Positions 1-12,922 are shown, counted from the stretch's first letter. The stretch is DNA of 64,000 bases from Mercurialis annua (GCF_937616625.2 NC_065577.1:40949001-41013000); one strand, 5' to 3'. The notes: a model not told the origin generated them from the letters alone. Program-made: numbers and translations.

Positions 1-1159
1 AAATTCACAAATTACATCTTTTCAGGTCTCTTTATAATGAAAAGACTATTTAAAAATTAAAAACACTAAAATTTTAAATTCAAAACAATCAAGATCTCTA
101 ATATAAATAATTTTAATTTTACTTTCACGCTGATAATTAAGGTTCTTGATTGATTTCGATATATTATGTAGGATTCACATTTGACATGTCAGCTAACTTT
201 ACACACCGTGCGTATATTATTAATACGCCGTTTAGGAGTCTTATAAAGTAATTAGAGGCTTATTTGCTTATTCTTAAAGACGTTAGGGGCTAATTTGCTA
301 CTTTTAAACTTTAAGGGCATTGTCTGCTCCTAAACCCAAACGTTAGGGGGCGTATCTTGAATTGAGCTAATTTCTTGTTGCATGTGAAGAACAAAACGAC
401 ACCCGTTTCCTTCTTCATCTAAAGCATTAAACCAAAAAAACGGTTCACCAAAAATTTCAGAGAAAATGAAACAAACGGACTCATCAAAAGTGATCGGTTA
501 ACTCGGGACCTCAACTCAATTTGATTATTCAAGTTTGTCCTAAGCTTAACAGTCCAAAATTGCAATTTTTGGTAAGTTCCGATCTAATTTGAGAGTGTAG
601 ATAAAGTGTTTGATGATATTCCTGTGAGAAATTTTGTTTGTTGATTGTGGGTTTGGCTAAAAAAAAATATTGCTTCTGTTATAATTTCATGGCATTTTCA
701 AATCAGGCAAAAGATTAAGACTTTTAGCTAAGAATTATAATAATCTGAGATGGGGGTCTTTATTTATATTCATGCATTTAGTTTTATGGCTTGAAATTTT
801 CATTTTTATATAATCCCAATGTGTAATGGGTCACTTTAGTTTAAATGTGGCTTGTTATTGATTGTAATGATTTAAAAAATGTTTGTGATCTCTTATTATG
901 GTTGATTTAGCTAAATTTTGATTCTTTGCAGATCAGTTTTACTTGGAGTAGGAATTCAATTTTGGAGAACTCTATTATTGAGTTGGGAACTTGCGTTTTA
1001 GGCTTGACGCAGGTTTTTGTTCGATTATTTTCGTGTTTGATTATGCCGTCATACTTAACTTGAGTTTAAGGGTGCTTAATTTTGTTATTGTTTTTGTGCT
1101 TTTCAATTGTTTTACTGGAAAATCAGTTGTGATGTTTATTTCTGGTTGATGGTCAAACG
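1..1159 (+). other. Upstream and probable 5' UTR of SYP81
   Basis: No coding exon is visible here. A likely non-coding first exon ends at 571, where a good donor (GGTAAGT) lies; a matching acceptor (TTTGCAG) ends at 931, which suggests a 5' UTR intron of about 360 bp. The following leader to the start codon at 1160 contains short upstream ATGs (for example at 1042). Around 215-355 a stretch with two copies of CGTTAGGGG looks like one arm of an old foldback element. Transcript ends are not defined by sequence alone. Confidence 0.4.
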
Positions 1160-3910
1160 ATGGCTAGAGTTAGGGATAGAACTGAAGATTTCAAAGACGC
1201 AGTTAGGCATACAGCTGTTTCATTGGGATACAATGAGGTAAGCTTTTACTCTTTGAGTTTATGTCAATCTGAGATTTTGAATTAAGTGTCTAAAATGGGT
1301 TAGATTGCATAGGTGAATGTACTAATGTTATGTCCTTACTTTTTTTTGCTTCAAAAGAAATTTACCTTCATCTTTATCTGGTCGGTCTAGGAATTATGTA
1401 GCAGCGGATGTGTGTGGAATTTTAGAGAGTAACTATCTGTTTAGGCTCAAAAGAACTGTTTATACAAGTGATGATTGCAACCTGTATTAACAATGCTGTC
1501 CTGAATGTTGTGTTTGTGTATGGGTAGCTAGTTTTCCCTTTTATTTGTAGAAATTGGAAAATCAAATGATGCTCATATGTAATTCTTAAGTGATTTTTAC
1601 TGTAACTTCTGATATCTATTGCTTGATACAATTTAATTTTGGAACAGCCCAAATTGGCAGCTATATTGGCATCTTTTATCATTCATAAACCTAAGCAACG
1701 CTCTCCTTTTACCAAGGCTGCTCTGACAACGGTATGTTTTCTGTTGCTACAACACCGTTTGTTTACTAGAACTGATTGGCAGCTATCATTATTGATTCTT
1801 AAGTGTTTGATTATTGGTACTTTTAAGGAGAGTGTGCATCATAAGTTACATGGACTTTTTTTAATTAGCTTGCAAGCATCGGAACTCTGGAACAATTTAT
1901 ACTGAAGCATAGGAAGGATTATGTTGATCTCCACCGGACTACTGAACAGGAAAGGGATAGTATTGAACAAGAGGTAAGTTTTGAAACTTCTTTCAGTCTC
2001 GCTAGTGTGTTTGTTGTGGACATTGTAGCATTGACCAGATATTATATGTTCTGTAAAATTTGAATGATATTGATATTGGAATTAAATTACCATATTCATC
2101 ATGAATTTTAAAGGAAAATTTCAGAAACAAACTATCTTGTGTTTTGTGCTTTTAAAGGGGAAAATAATTTTATGTCTGTCTATTAGTACCATGATATTTT
2201 TATTGCTTAAGCACTGTTCCTTTTTACTGTTAGCCATCAAGTTTATATGTTTATATCACGAACCGAGAATTAGACTAGAATATTATCTATATACAGCAAT
2301 TACATGCACACGACATCATGTCAATGCATCCTCATCTGCTTTTTTATCTTTCTTTTTAAAATACAATTTTTAAATTTGTTATGGAGGAAAAAATAGTGAA
2401 AACGCAACTTCATTGTTTTTTTTTATACTTTTTGCTTTATTTTTTCATTTAGGTGGTTTCTAATTTTTCCATAGTTTTACTTGCATTGAAATGTTTATAT
2501 GTGCATTATCTATGAGAACACTTTCTCTGAAATGGGGTATAAAACCTCAATTTTATACCAAATTTCTGTCTATCTTTTACTCTTGCCCATAAAAAATGAG
2601 CTTATTGTGATTTTGATTGATTGGGCCATTTTGTTTTGGATGTTAATCCTCTGTCTCTCTTTTCTTAATCTAGCGAGTAGGATTAGTGTGGTTTGAATTC
2701 TCTGATTTGAACTCTTTTGCAGGTTATGGCATTTATCAAAGCATGTAAAGAGCAAATTGATTTTCTCAAAAACAGCATAAACGCTGAAGAAACGAGCTCA
2801 AAGGGATGGCTTGGCATTAGGGCTGATAGCTCCAATGCTGATACTGTTGCACACAAACATGGAGTGGTATGTATAGCTCTTATTTTATTATTTGATCAAG
2901 TTTATTAAGCTGGAAAATTCTCCTTTCAGATTGCGTAACTTTGTAAAGAAATGAGATAGTAGGCAGTTTCTAGCTGAATTAATTTTCCATGGACCAATTG
3001 ACGATGTTTCCATGTGAGGCTTGTCAAGTAGGCCATGTGGATTGGCAAGGTTTTTCATCGGCTATTGATACTTCAATACCAAAGCCTTACTATTCTGCTT
3101 ATTTTGTACTGCAGGTTTTAATTCTTAGCGAGAAACTCCATTCTGTAACAGCTCAGTTTGATCAACTAAGAGCCAAGCGATTCCAAGATGCTATTAATAA
3201 AAGGATGCCAAGAAGAAAACCTAACCGGGTTGTGACTCCAAGTCCCACAGATTCATCTAAAATGAACAAGTCAGAGCTTCAAGAGCCTGATGAAATTCAC
3301 TCTGAGCCTCTTACAGCTCAGCAGCAGTTATTAGATGATGAAACTCGTGCACTTCAGGTATTCTTCACATCTACCGCTTGATGGACTTTAACCTCTATCA
3401 TTGCACTTGAAACGGAATTCTAATTTAACATATTATTAGATGCTATTGTAAAAAGTGTGGTTTCTATCTTTTAGGTAGAGTTGACTAGTCTTCTAGATGC
3501 AGCTCAACAAACTGAAACTAAGATGGTTGAAATGTCTGCACTGAATCACCTAATGTCCACTCATGTTCTGCAACAAGCACAACAGATAGAGGTTCTGTAT
3601 GAACAGGTTAGTAATGGCTGTATTTGATTCTCTATTGTCTTCTTAACATTTTCACACTGATATCGACCTTGATCCATTTTCTTTAATTTGTATGCTCCAA
3701 TTGGAATATCTGTACAATCTTTTCTTTGATGTATGATCTTTACTTTGTTTTATTTTCTTATTACAGGCAATGGAAGCTACAAAAAATGTTGAGCTTGGGA
3801 ACAAAGAGTTGTCTCAAGCTATACAGAGAAATAGCAGTAGCAGGACTTTTCTCTTGCTCTTTCTGTTTGTACTTACTTTTTCAGTCCTCTTTCTTGACTG
3901 GTATAGTTGA
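1160..3910 (+). CDS. SYP81: Syntaxin of plants 81 (SYP81/UFE1-like Qa-SNARE), 7 exons
   Basis: Coding exons are 1160-1237, 1648-1731, 1869-1973, 2723-2866, 3115-3357, 3475-3606 and 3767-3910, all with GT/AG borders; every exon is a whole number of codons and they join to 309 residues, essentially the length of Arabidopsis SYP81. The start MARVRDRTEDFKDAVR and blocks such as HRKDYVDLHRTTEQE and LILSEKLHSVTAQFDQLRA are typical of the syntaxin-18/Ufe1 N-terminal domain. Residues about 215-285 form the SNARE helix, and a C-terminal anchor at about 289-305 is followed by only four residues, as expected for a tail-anchored ER SNARE. The family acts as the ER Qa-SNARE that receives retrograde COPI vesicles from the Golgi. 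The gene appears intact. It is tail-to-tail with the O-fucosyltransferase-family gene, about 970 bp away. Confidence 0.96.
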
Positions 3911-4107
3911 ATGGAGTTTATTGTCATTCTTACATAGCATATTTTCCCTTCATGTTTTTGTTTGTACTTGGTCTATTACTCTCTTAAATGATATAGTTGA
4001 AGGGATTGCTATTGCGTTCTTGTATCATATACACTTAGGCAAGTTCTTTTAAGTTTATGTTATTTGAGGAAGCAATGGAAACAAAAAGCTGCAATTGGAG
4101 AATTGGA

Positions 4108-4359
4108 GGGTTAGGTTCTTTTGCGGTTACTAAACTATAGGTTTTTTTACAGAACGGTTATCGACATTCAATTTTGTTATATTTTGGTAAGTGAACTTTA
4201 ATTTTTACATTGCTGCATAAGCAATTACGGCTAGAGTTTCTAAAGTAACCTTATGTTGCTGTAAAAATAAAAGTTTGGTTATCAAAATATAACAAATTAA
4301 ATGCCGTTAACCATTCTACAAAAGGCTTGTAGTTCAGTTACCGCAAAAGGATTTAGTAC
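4108..4359. mobile_element. MULE-type MITE downstream of SYP81
   Basis: A 252-bp foldback whose arms share the TIR core CTTTTGCGGT followed by TTACTAAACTA (left) or AACTGAACTA (right, reverse complement). It is flanked by a 10-bp direct repeat GAGAATTGGA (4098-4107 and 4360-4369), close to the 9-10 bp target duplications of Mutator-like elements. No coding capacity. It sits about 200 bp past the SYP81 stop and could lie in its 3' transcribed region. Confidence 0.75.
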
Positions 4360-4379
4360 GAGAATTGGAATTTAGATTG

Positions 4380-4879
4380 CAAAGGGCTCACCTAATGCAC
4401 CAAGTGGTTTCTAGTAGATGTTAGATTCAAATCTCTTACTATTTGTTGCTGAATATCTCATTTTGTTGGTTGCCATGCACATCGCGGGTGCATATCATGT
4501 TATAACGCTATCGGAGGAAGATTCGGCTTTGTTGATAAAGGCTGTAAAATAAGGTAAGTTCTCGCGGAATCTTCATAATCATTCTAGTCTAATTCTTGAA
4601 AACTTTGTTTCTGTAAAAAAAAAAAAGGACAGGCGCATGAACATTATACAAAACTGTTTGCTTCTATTTCTCGGGCTAAAAACATCTCACTCAGTTGCAT
4701 ATTCTGTCCAAGAGACTCACTGAATCACTGTACAACTTCTGTTGCATTCTTTCTGTTTATATTTCTTGATCTAGGCATTGTTATCCTCTGATGATCTATA
4801 CAGTTTGATTGGCTATTAGAGCCAAATAGGTTAGTGTTTTACACAACTCTAGTACCTTATTTGAACTGGTTGGCTAACC
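4380..4879. other. Intergenic: 3' flanks of two convergent genes
   Basis: No ORF or recognisable element is seen between the MITE and the stop codon of the minus-strand gene. The stretch is ordinary AT-rich sequence that should contain the polyadenylation regions of SYP81 and of the O-fucosyltransferase-family gene. Confidence 0.5.
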
Positions 4880-7800
4880 CTATTTTAATAAGTTAATTGT
4901 CTGCAAGATTCTTGATCTTGACTTGTCACAAATGCAGGCTGGGAAAGGGTTTGCGTAAAAGTTCTCCTCGTCTCTGGGAGATTTTCTTGGCACTCTACGG
5001 TGAGGAGCTCCAATTCTATCTCTATGTAGCTTTCTAACTTTTCTTGAAAACTCTTCCCAAGACATCATACCGTTGTCTAATTGGTCGATCAATCGTACAA
5101 AATTATATCTGCAGAATATAAAAAATAAAATATGTCAGCAAAAACCCAACTATAATCGCTCGTTCTTGCGTTGAGCTCGTTTTGCTAATGGAAGTAGGGT
5201 TGTGCATTTAGTCTGAACTAAACGGAATTGGCATCTTAGGCTTTTTTTTACGGTTACTTTGTTTTTGCTGTACATTGTTAGTTTCACCATTAGATGAATT
5301 AATCCAATGGTTATAAATAAACCAAGTAAGATTTACTTTCTAAAAAAACAAAGTAACCGAAGAAGCACTCGGCATATTAATATCCTTTTCAAAACTAAAC
5401 TGATCAAATTTATAAAAATTTAAACCATTTTTAATCGAATTGAATAAGCGGGTTCAGTTATTTATTTTGGTTTGGATTGGTTTCTTCTTGTTCGGTCTGT
5501 ATCAAAATCAAACTGAACCAAAAGCCAAGTTTTGTTATAATGTCAAATCAAATCGAACTGAATGTGTCAGTTCGATTCGGTTTTTTTACTCGTAAATGGA
5601 AGAGTCAAATTATGTAACAAGTTAATATACGCACTTGTCGGGGCTAACGGTTTTCCGAAAACCTTCAAATCTTCTATGTCCTGCGACTGCCTTGGCCATA
5701 TTACCGTCATAGCTATAGACAAAAACATTGCTTTCAACTGCTACAATGTAATCAAGTGCAGCAAGTTTATTTTGACCATTCTTGAATGGTTTCAATTCTT
5801 CCTTTGTTCCTAGTGTAGAATGAGTATAAATGTTTGGATATTTTGCTTGAAGTGCTTTAATTCCATTTTCTCCGTAAATTTCGCCCGCAACTATATAGAT
5901 TTTTGTATCATGTGGGTACCCCATTGCCTCGAGGAATACCGCAATCTCTCTCGGTGTCATAGGGCATAGCCCGTCGATTCGTCGTTGCGTACTATTAATA
6001 TTCTTTTCCTTCCAATGCTTTACTTTTAATCTCATTCTTCTTAGTTCTTTATCTTCCATTTTAGTAAGATTATGACTACATCCTGTAAAAGCAAGCATAT
6101 CCTTTTCATATCTGCAATTGATTTATTTTACCGGTCAGTAAATATTGAACCAACATAACCCTAAACCAGACATCGCTGCTTCTAAACCCGATTTACCTTA
6201 GATGAAGAGCGATAAATTGTTCACCATTAGTCGTAAGTCTATCGAGAAATTTCCTTCCCAGTTTGTCAATTTCGTCAGTAAACCTCAATGCCTCGTACAT
6301 TGTGCGACAACGAAGTCTTTGTATCGATGCAGCGACACCATTGTTAGAAAGGCGAGAATCCGAGTGCGTAAATTTGATGACCTTATGCTTCTTTAATAAG
6401 GAAGCAATATTATTTCTGTAATAATTAGGCTGCACAGAAATTAATAATTAAGCATTTTAAAAACTACAAAAATATCACTGAAAGGTAGGGTTGTGTATTG
6501 AACCGAACCAAAATGAAATAGTAGTTGATTTGGTTTATTTTTTATAATTTTTTTGTTCAAGTCTTCAATTTTGAAAATCCTAAAAACTGAAAAACTGAAC
6601 TATATAGTATATTTATTTTCTTCAAAGAGCGATTTTCATAAATTTGCTGCCGAACCGACCGATGCACACCCTCCTAAAAAGTAATGTTTATCTAGTTTTA
6701 TTGAAGTTTCACCTATAAAAAGGCATACCCTGGACCAAGAAACAGGAGGTTTCTGTAATGGCTTTAGTGATGCAAGTTGATTTGGAAGAGACTCCACAAC
6801 TTCAATGTCATCTTTTAATACTCCAACGAAGTGCTTCCAATTAAATATAGCTTTGAAATCACTGAATCAATCAATTTTATTTCATTATTTTACTTGCAAT
6901 TTTAACAATAAAAAAGAATTGCAAAAATGTATACATACCTTGAATCAGTCCAAAATGAAGAATTATCTAAAGAAGGAAGGACCAAAGTGGCATTCATAAT
7001 TTTGGCTACGGCAACCATGTCACTTATCTGCAATTAAATTATTTGAACAATTAGAAGAAAAAAAATTAGTACAATTATTTTTTGTAAATAGATCAATATA
7101 ATTATTGTTATAATTAAGTTCATTTTAAAAAGTGTATTGAAATTTGGGAAAGTTTCGATTTTAAGTTCCACGTGACCAAATCTATCCATTTAGGTAAGAG
7201 TTTAAAACTTTTACGGTGAATATAAGAGAATAAATACTTTTAACTTGGAAGTACGCCGAATATAAATAAACGTATGTATCCTCTTTTATTAGCGTGTTTT
7301 GCAAACTAGAAATTTAATGTGTTTTGCAATTTAAATCACAAACTATTAGCAATTTTTTCCCGATCTGGAGACCATATTATATATTATTATGTTGTTGTTT
7401 CGCCGTTTACATCAATAATTTTTATCAGAAAATTGATCGGTATTTAAATTATAAAATTAAAAGTTTGTGTTTTAATTATCAAAGATGAGAATTCATATTA
7501 AAATTATAAAACACGCTAAAATTCATAATTTATTAATATTTATAAATGATTTTTATTAGCATCTTACCCCAATTTTCATTTGATTCAATCCACCATTTGC
7601 ATGAACTAGAAGATATCCATTCGTGGCATTTGTCGTCTCTTGGAAGAAAAAAAACTTTGTAAGTTATTGTAATGGCGATTAAAATGTGCTTAAACACGAG
7701 CTAATAATATTTAACTTACTTTTTTCACTTCTCGATCGGTTGATGCACTTATAGAAATTATCGCTGATAGGCTTCGTCCAAAGTTCTGGGTTCTGAAGAT

Positions 7801-8736
7801 CAAAATCAACTATTTTTTAGATTAAAAGAGATTGTAATTACACCATATATTCCCAAGCTAGTTTAAGATCAATCATATATGGAGTAGTATTCTGTTCAAT
7901 ATTCCAAAATCACAAGTCTGGTATATTCGGTATAGTTCGTATAAATGTTGGACTAAACGGACAAAATTTGTAGTGTAGACTACATATGACGGTTCTTGAA
8001 ATAAAATCTAGACCTATTAAATAGACGATTTTATAGGCTCGTATATATGCAAAAAAAAATAGATGAATTCAGCTCACCTCGTATGATTACGAATTTCGCG
8101 TTCATAGTATTGACACATAGCATAATTTATTTGAAAAGATCATAAGTGTTTAAACTGATGTTTACCGATTTTTTTTACTAAAAACAACTATTTACAAACT
8201 ATGCACATGTTAAACAATTGATTCAGTAGTAGTAGGAATGTATTAGAATTAAATGAAACCATTGTAACAACTAACAACGTACAAACCCTAGAACATACAT
8301 GTTCGAAAAGTTCAAGTCTAACCGGTAAGATCAACCTCGAAGGAGGTTTCCAATCGGAATCAAAACCTCCGATAACCGACCTTTCTTCCTTCACAATATC
8401 ATGAACATCCGAGCTACCAACCCTAGCTACCGGACGAATCAAGAAATGAGCTTTCTCCGAAATCACCGGCAAGTTATTGATCAATTCAACCTTTTTAACC
8501 ATGGTAAGAAATGCCATAATCATCAAGCTAGCAAATATCCACCTCCCGAAAACCTTTCCCGGCCGAACAAGTTCCGGTAAGTACTTTACCCTCTTATGCA
8601 AGAAAGCTGCCCGGTTTCTCATCGACGACATGTGTCCGCCACCATCACCACCACCGCCATAATCTTGCGATTCTATTAAATCCAACACGGTACGCCGCCT
8701 TGTCACGTAATTGCATGAGTTTTCTGAACTTGACAT
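4880..8736 (-). CDS. O-fucosyltransferase family protein (plant GT106/OFUT type), 8 exons
   Basis: Exons read on the minus strand are 8736-8299, 7792-7720, 7638-7568, 7027-6939, 6861-6729, 6429-6197, 6111-5635 and 5108-4880. All borders are GT/AG and the phases agree, giving 580 residues. The order is a basic N-terminal tail, one signal-anchor membrane segment (about 63-80), then the lumenal domain: [16 protein letters not shown], the Gly-rich nucleotide loop [13 protein letters not shown] (about 180-192), SWSRPNYYRN, and [11 protein letters not shown] (about 344-354), whose Arg is the conserved GDP-fucose-contacting position of this family. This is the type II Golgi membrane layout of plant OFUT proteins, which transfer fucose or related sugars to glycans or proteins; the exact acceptor cannot be told. 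Introns carry two foldback elements (5239-5370, 6488-6672). The CDS looks intact. The start is the first ATG before the membrane anchor. Confidence 0.93.
5239..5370. mobile_element. Small MULE-like foldback in the last intron of the O-fucosyltransferase-family gene
   Basis: A 132-bp inverted repeat with arms sharing CGGTTACTTTGTTTTT. Flanks GGCATCTTA (5230-5238) and GGCATATTA (5371-5379) match at 8 of 9 positions, consistent with a diverged 9-bp target duplication. It appears to be inserted within an older element that begins near 5196 (GGGTTGTGCATTTAGT) and contains runs of AACCGAA-like words up to about 5590. Confidence 0.6.
6488..6672. mobile_element. hAT-like MITE in an O-fucosyltransferase-gene intron
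   Basis: A 185-bp element beginning AGGGTTGTGTATTGAACCGA and ending CCGACCGATGCACACCCT, so the ends are imperfect inverted repeats. Such GGTGTGCA/CGGTTCGG-rich ends are common for plant hAT-derived MITEs. It lies between the exons ending at 6729 and starting at 6429. I could not see a convincing 8-bp target duplication. Confidence 0.5.
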
Positions 8737-9418
8737 GGAAATTTATATACAATAAGAAATCAAATTAAAAAGAAGAATTGATTGATGAATAAATGGAGAT
8801 TATAAAGAATATAATTATTTAAATTAATGGTTGTGAAGTATAAATTTTTTGTTTGTTGTTATGCTGTTTTTTAATTGTTGTGAGTGCACTTTCTTTAAAT
8901 GTGTGTTAATGGCACATTAGATGAAGAAATGGGTATAATGGGAGCGAAATAGTAGCCGAAAGAGCCTCTTTATTCTTAATATTTTTGGTGTAATTTAATT
9001 ATTGTTCTCTAATAAGTCATCAATTAGTATTGGTCAAGAGAAAAAAGGTTATTTTATATTTTTGTTTTTCATATAGAAGTTTTACCATCAAACTATATAA
9101 ATTTGTTCTTGACATTTAATCATGTCACCAAAAATTAAAAAAGTTAATTTTTTTTTGTAGAAGGCATATGAAATGGTACTTTAAAAGCATAACCTAAGTG
9201 ATTAGACATTTTATTTTAGACATTAATTTTAAAGGATATTACAATTAAAAAATTAGTCTTTCCTTAGCATGCTAAAGAGGATTCAAGGCACGGTTATAGT
9301 TTGAAAACACTATAATTTAGATTTCTTGAAGTATATGTACTAATCCAACAAATAAAATATTTCCCCTAAAAAAAATGTGTTATATATTTTAAATTGAAAA
9401 ACGACATTAATACTTCGA

Positions 9419-9552
9419 TGGGCTTGCAAATGGCCCATTTATATATCTATTGTCAATCTACAGCTACTTGGGTTTAGAGGCCCATACCACAACCCTAATA
9501 AAACTTATATCACGTTCTCTATATAAGTCGAAGAACAATAAATTAGGGTTTT
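9419..9552 (+). promoter_or_regulatory. Ribosomal-protein gene promoter: site II boxes, TELO boxes and TATA
   Basis: Three site II-type words lie in 65 bp: TGGGCTT at 9419, GGCCCA at 9432-9437 and GGCCCA at 9479-9484. A TELO box AACCCTAA sits at 9491-9498, a TATATAA box at 9520-9526, and an inverted TELO box TTAGGGTTTT at 9543-9552 near the likely transcription start. In plants, TCP factors on site II and Purα/telobox factors together drive ribosomal-protein genes in dividing cells. The 8737-9626 spacer also serves the divergent O-fucosyltransferase-family gene. Confidence 0.82.
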
Positions 9553-9626
9553 AGCTTTCATTCACTCACAGTAAGGGCACCGTCGCCACTCACAGAGCTC
9601 AGCTTAGCCTCAAGAAATCAAGCAAA

Positions 9627-10906
9627 ATGGTGAAGGGTAGTCAAGGAGAAAGAATCAGGTTCGCCGATCTACTCAAAACCCTAATTTTTTCAATTTTTTT
9701 CTAAGCCTAAAAAGCTTCAATTATTGTGCGTTTCTTCAAATTTTAATTTTAAGTTATGTTTTGTATGTGTTTGCAGACTCTATGTCAGAGGAACAATCTT
9801 GGGTTACAAGAGGTAAGGATTACAATCAGTAAATCTTTTTTTTTACATGTTTTTTAAATTATTTTGTTCATTTCTGTGGCTTAATTGAAACTTATAATCT
9901 GGAAAGATGAAGGAATTTGAGTTGATTACTAATTGGTTTTAAATGTCGTTTTTTTTGTGTTGAAGCTCATAGTGAAGAAATTGCGAAATTTATATTAAAT
10001 TTTATAATATGTAAAATCTTATTTTTTATATCAGTTATGTAATGTGGTCAATGGTTTTGGAATAGTAAAGCTGATAGTGAAGAAATTGAGAAATGTGTTA
10101 CTGTTGGTAATTCATTTTTGTATGAGTTGCTGATTTTCACCTGGATTGTAACTGATTTTTGAAAGGTGTTAGAAAACGATAGCGTGTAAGAGCTAATCCT
10201 TGCAGTAGTGATTTGTAGTTGATATGTTATTTTTTGTTTGTCCATGTTACTGAGATTTTGCCACTGAAGAAAGGTAGGATCATGAATTTGATCTGTGATG
10301 CTAATTTGCATAGTATTATAGCATGGTGGAATATATTGATTTAAGCTGGGTTTGAAACTAATATATTGCAGCTTTATCAGTAAATATTTTTGCCGGAAGC
10401 ATTATTACCTTTCTTGAGTCATATTTAAAGATAAATCTTTGATCAGTTCTGTTGAAAATATTTCTTATATAACTGTCTCTTCAATTGTGATAATCCATGT
10501 TCATTAGTGGAACTTTTGTTAAATAATGTGTCTGAAATTGATTGTTAGATCCAAGTCAAACCAATACCCAAACACCTCATTGATCCAGATTGAGGGAGTG
10601 AACACCAAGGAAGAGGTCACCTGGTATGCAGGCAAGCGCATGGCTTATGTCTACAAGGCCAAGGTGAAGAAGAATGGATCGCACTACCGTTGCATCTGGG
10701 GGAAGGTTGCTAGACCACATGGTAACAGTGGTGTTGTTAGAGCCAAGTTCAAGTCAAACTTGCCACCAAGATCCATGGTATGTTAAGAGAGTAAAATATT
10801 ACGATCACTTATCCATGAATTGTATGTCTTATTTTCTAATTACTGAGTTTTGTTTCATTTGCAGGGTGATAAGGTTCGAGTTTTCATGTACCCCAGCAAT
10901 ATCTAA
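9627..10906 (+). CDS. RPL35A: 60S ribosomal protein L35a (eL33), 4 exons
   Basis: Exons 9627-9658, 9777-9812, 10549-10777 and 10865-10906 join to 112 residues, the exact usual length of plant eL33. The protein starts [20 protein letters not shown], continues with [20 protein letters not shown] and [20 protein letters not shown], and ends [11 protein letters not shown], the conserved C-terminus of the family. It is a structural protein of the large cytosolic ribosomal subunit. The short first exon and the long second intron (736 bp) are common in plant ribosomal-protein genes. Promoter elements upstream agree with growth-linked expression. The reading frame is complete and uninterrupted. Confidence 0.98.
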
Positions 10907-10907
10907 G

Positions 10908-11446
10908 GTACTGATCATTCGTTTTTTGTTTTCTTTATTTCTTGATCTTTTTGGGATTTGCTTGTAACATTTCATAAATTTTATACTTCTGCTTGTTGTC
11001 TTGTTTGAAAATTGTTTGAGATTTGTTGTCAAAGATGAGGTATTGGCTACCTGACTGTTATTTTTGGGATTGGGCTTGTAACATTTTGTATATTCGACAT
11101 TATTGCTTGTTGTCTTGTTTGATAACCTTTTGAGATTTGTTTGATGAAATGAGCATCTATTTTATAATTCAGGTCCGTTTTAGGTGATTCTTTTTTATTA
11201 AAAGTACCAATTAATTATTGACGGTAAATTTCCATTTAGCCTGCTACAATGTTTTTGATGCTTTTGGCTTTATATATAGCGAGGCTGCTTTACTTCGTTA
11301 GGTTATTGGTACTTTCTTGTGTGTTCTTTCTGTAATGATTTGATTGTAAGGTTTCGATATAATATTCTTTGTTATTTAGTAGTATGCATTACCATTGACT
11401 GTATTAGCATGTGTAGACAGTATTCTAATTACTGATTCTCTTGCAG
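10908..11446 (+). other. Probable intron in the RPL35A 3' UTR
   Basis: One base after the stop codon lies a donor-like sequence (TCTAAG|GTACTG), and a strong acceptor (TCTTGCAG) ends at 11446 before an exon-like stretch that runs to about 11640. A 3' UTR intron this close to the stop would not be expected to trigger nonsense-mediated decay. Transcript data would settle it. Confidence 0.5.
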
Positions 11447-11649
11447 ACTCTCAAGATTCCTTGATGGCCGATGGAGTTCATGGTTTACTTAGAGGGATCT
11501 ACTGTTACTTGTTTTATAATTTAAGTTTAAATGTGTTCTGCACTTTCAAATGTTTGCGGAGTTTTGTTGTTAGAATGTTGAATTTAACAATTTTTTTGCA
11601 TACTTATTAATCTCAGTTAGAGTTTTGCACCTTTTTGGAATGATCTAGT

Positions 11650-12922
11650 TTATAATTTATGCCTTAATTTAAGGTTTCGGGTTTTGACTCTGCCAATCTG
11701 TGTATATACCTTTTTATTTCCATTATTTATCTTATCGACATAAGACTTATTGTGTCTCTTGAATGGTTGCAAGTTGATGATGGAGAACGAAAAACCATTA
11801 AAGTTTGTATGGTCTGTATCTCTGTTTAGACTAGGGTTTGAAGCTTTTTTTTGCCTAACTCTTTTAGAAGTGCATTTAATTCTAGAATATATATTGTCAC
11901 ATCATGTTTTTTTATTTTGAGTTTTCTCATGTGCTCTTAGTCTTACAATTTCAACATTTTTATATGCCACCGACACATTGGTTTGGCTAAATTCTAGAGC
12001 TTACCGACTTTTCTTCACGATTGTTTTTATGTTACTATTATATTATTAAGTGGGTGTTTCTATATTATTTAATTTGAATGCAACCTTAGGCTAACCTATA
12101 ATGATTAGTTGTGTGCAAAAACCAATTGCTCCAAGAAATCAACTCAAATCAACTTGAATTTATAAAGAATGTTTTGGTGATTGGAATATATGGTTCGGTT
12201 GAGATTGTATTCTTACTAATGATTGTTTTTCATTTGTTTTGAATAATTTAAATTATATATTAAAACAACAAAAGATCAATTATAGCTTTTTAGATTAATG
12301 CTTACAATTATTGTATATGAATTTTTTATTCAAACTGGAGCAAATCAACTAAATAATTCAGTTTGGTTTGGTGTCGGGTTAAATTTATAGTATATAGTTT
12401 GGTTTGGTTTAAACAATTGATATTTTGGTTTAGTCGGTTTTTGTCTATTTCAAACCGAACTGATCGATGCAATTCAAAGTAAAACAACATAGTTGGAGAG
12501 GACTTGAGGTATCTATTAATCTACAGAATTCTAAGATTGTACGAAACTTCCATTTCTATTAAAGAAATTGTATTTAATTTATTGATCAATTACTTTTTTT
12601 TTTTGTCAAAGTATTGATCAATTACTTGATGTTGTGAAAGTTGTGAGATTTCACATGCACATGCCCTTCAAGTTTGCAAATTGCAGCATTTGCTATACAA
12701 AAGTTTCAAATTTAAGCAAACCTATCCTTTTCCTCAGCTTATCATGCGCGATTATAGAAAAAGGTTTACGTAAGCTGGGATGGATTTGGAAGGAAAGTGT
12801 GAGTCGATTGAAGAGTGGACTTTAGAGAAATTAATAAATATGCAAATTATTGATCATGATTTTAGGGAAATTTATTTATTAGTTTTTGGTCTCTATAGGT
12901 ATAGTCTAGTGACAAAGATGTA
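11650..12922. other. Intergenic, mostly featureless
   Basis: No gene is recognised. Between about 12105 and 12470 there are repeated TTTGGTTTGG/AACCGAACT words bounded by TTGTGTGCAAAAACC and ATCGATGCAATT, probably a decayed hAT-like MITE of the kind seen at 6488. Short ORFs here show no family features. Confidence 0.35.

Noticed and set aside
8095..8135. Possible extra O-fucosyltransferase exon on the minus strand ([12 protein letters not shown] before a GTGAGC donor)
   Set aside because: No acceptor gives an open frame into it, and the neighbouring exons already join in phase without it.
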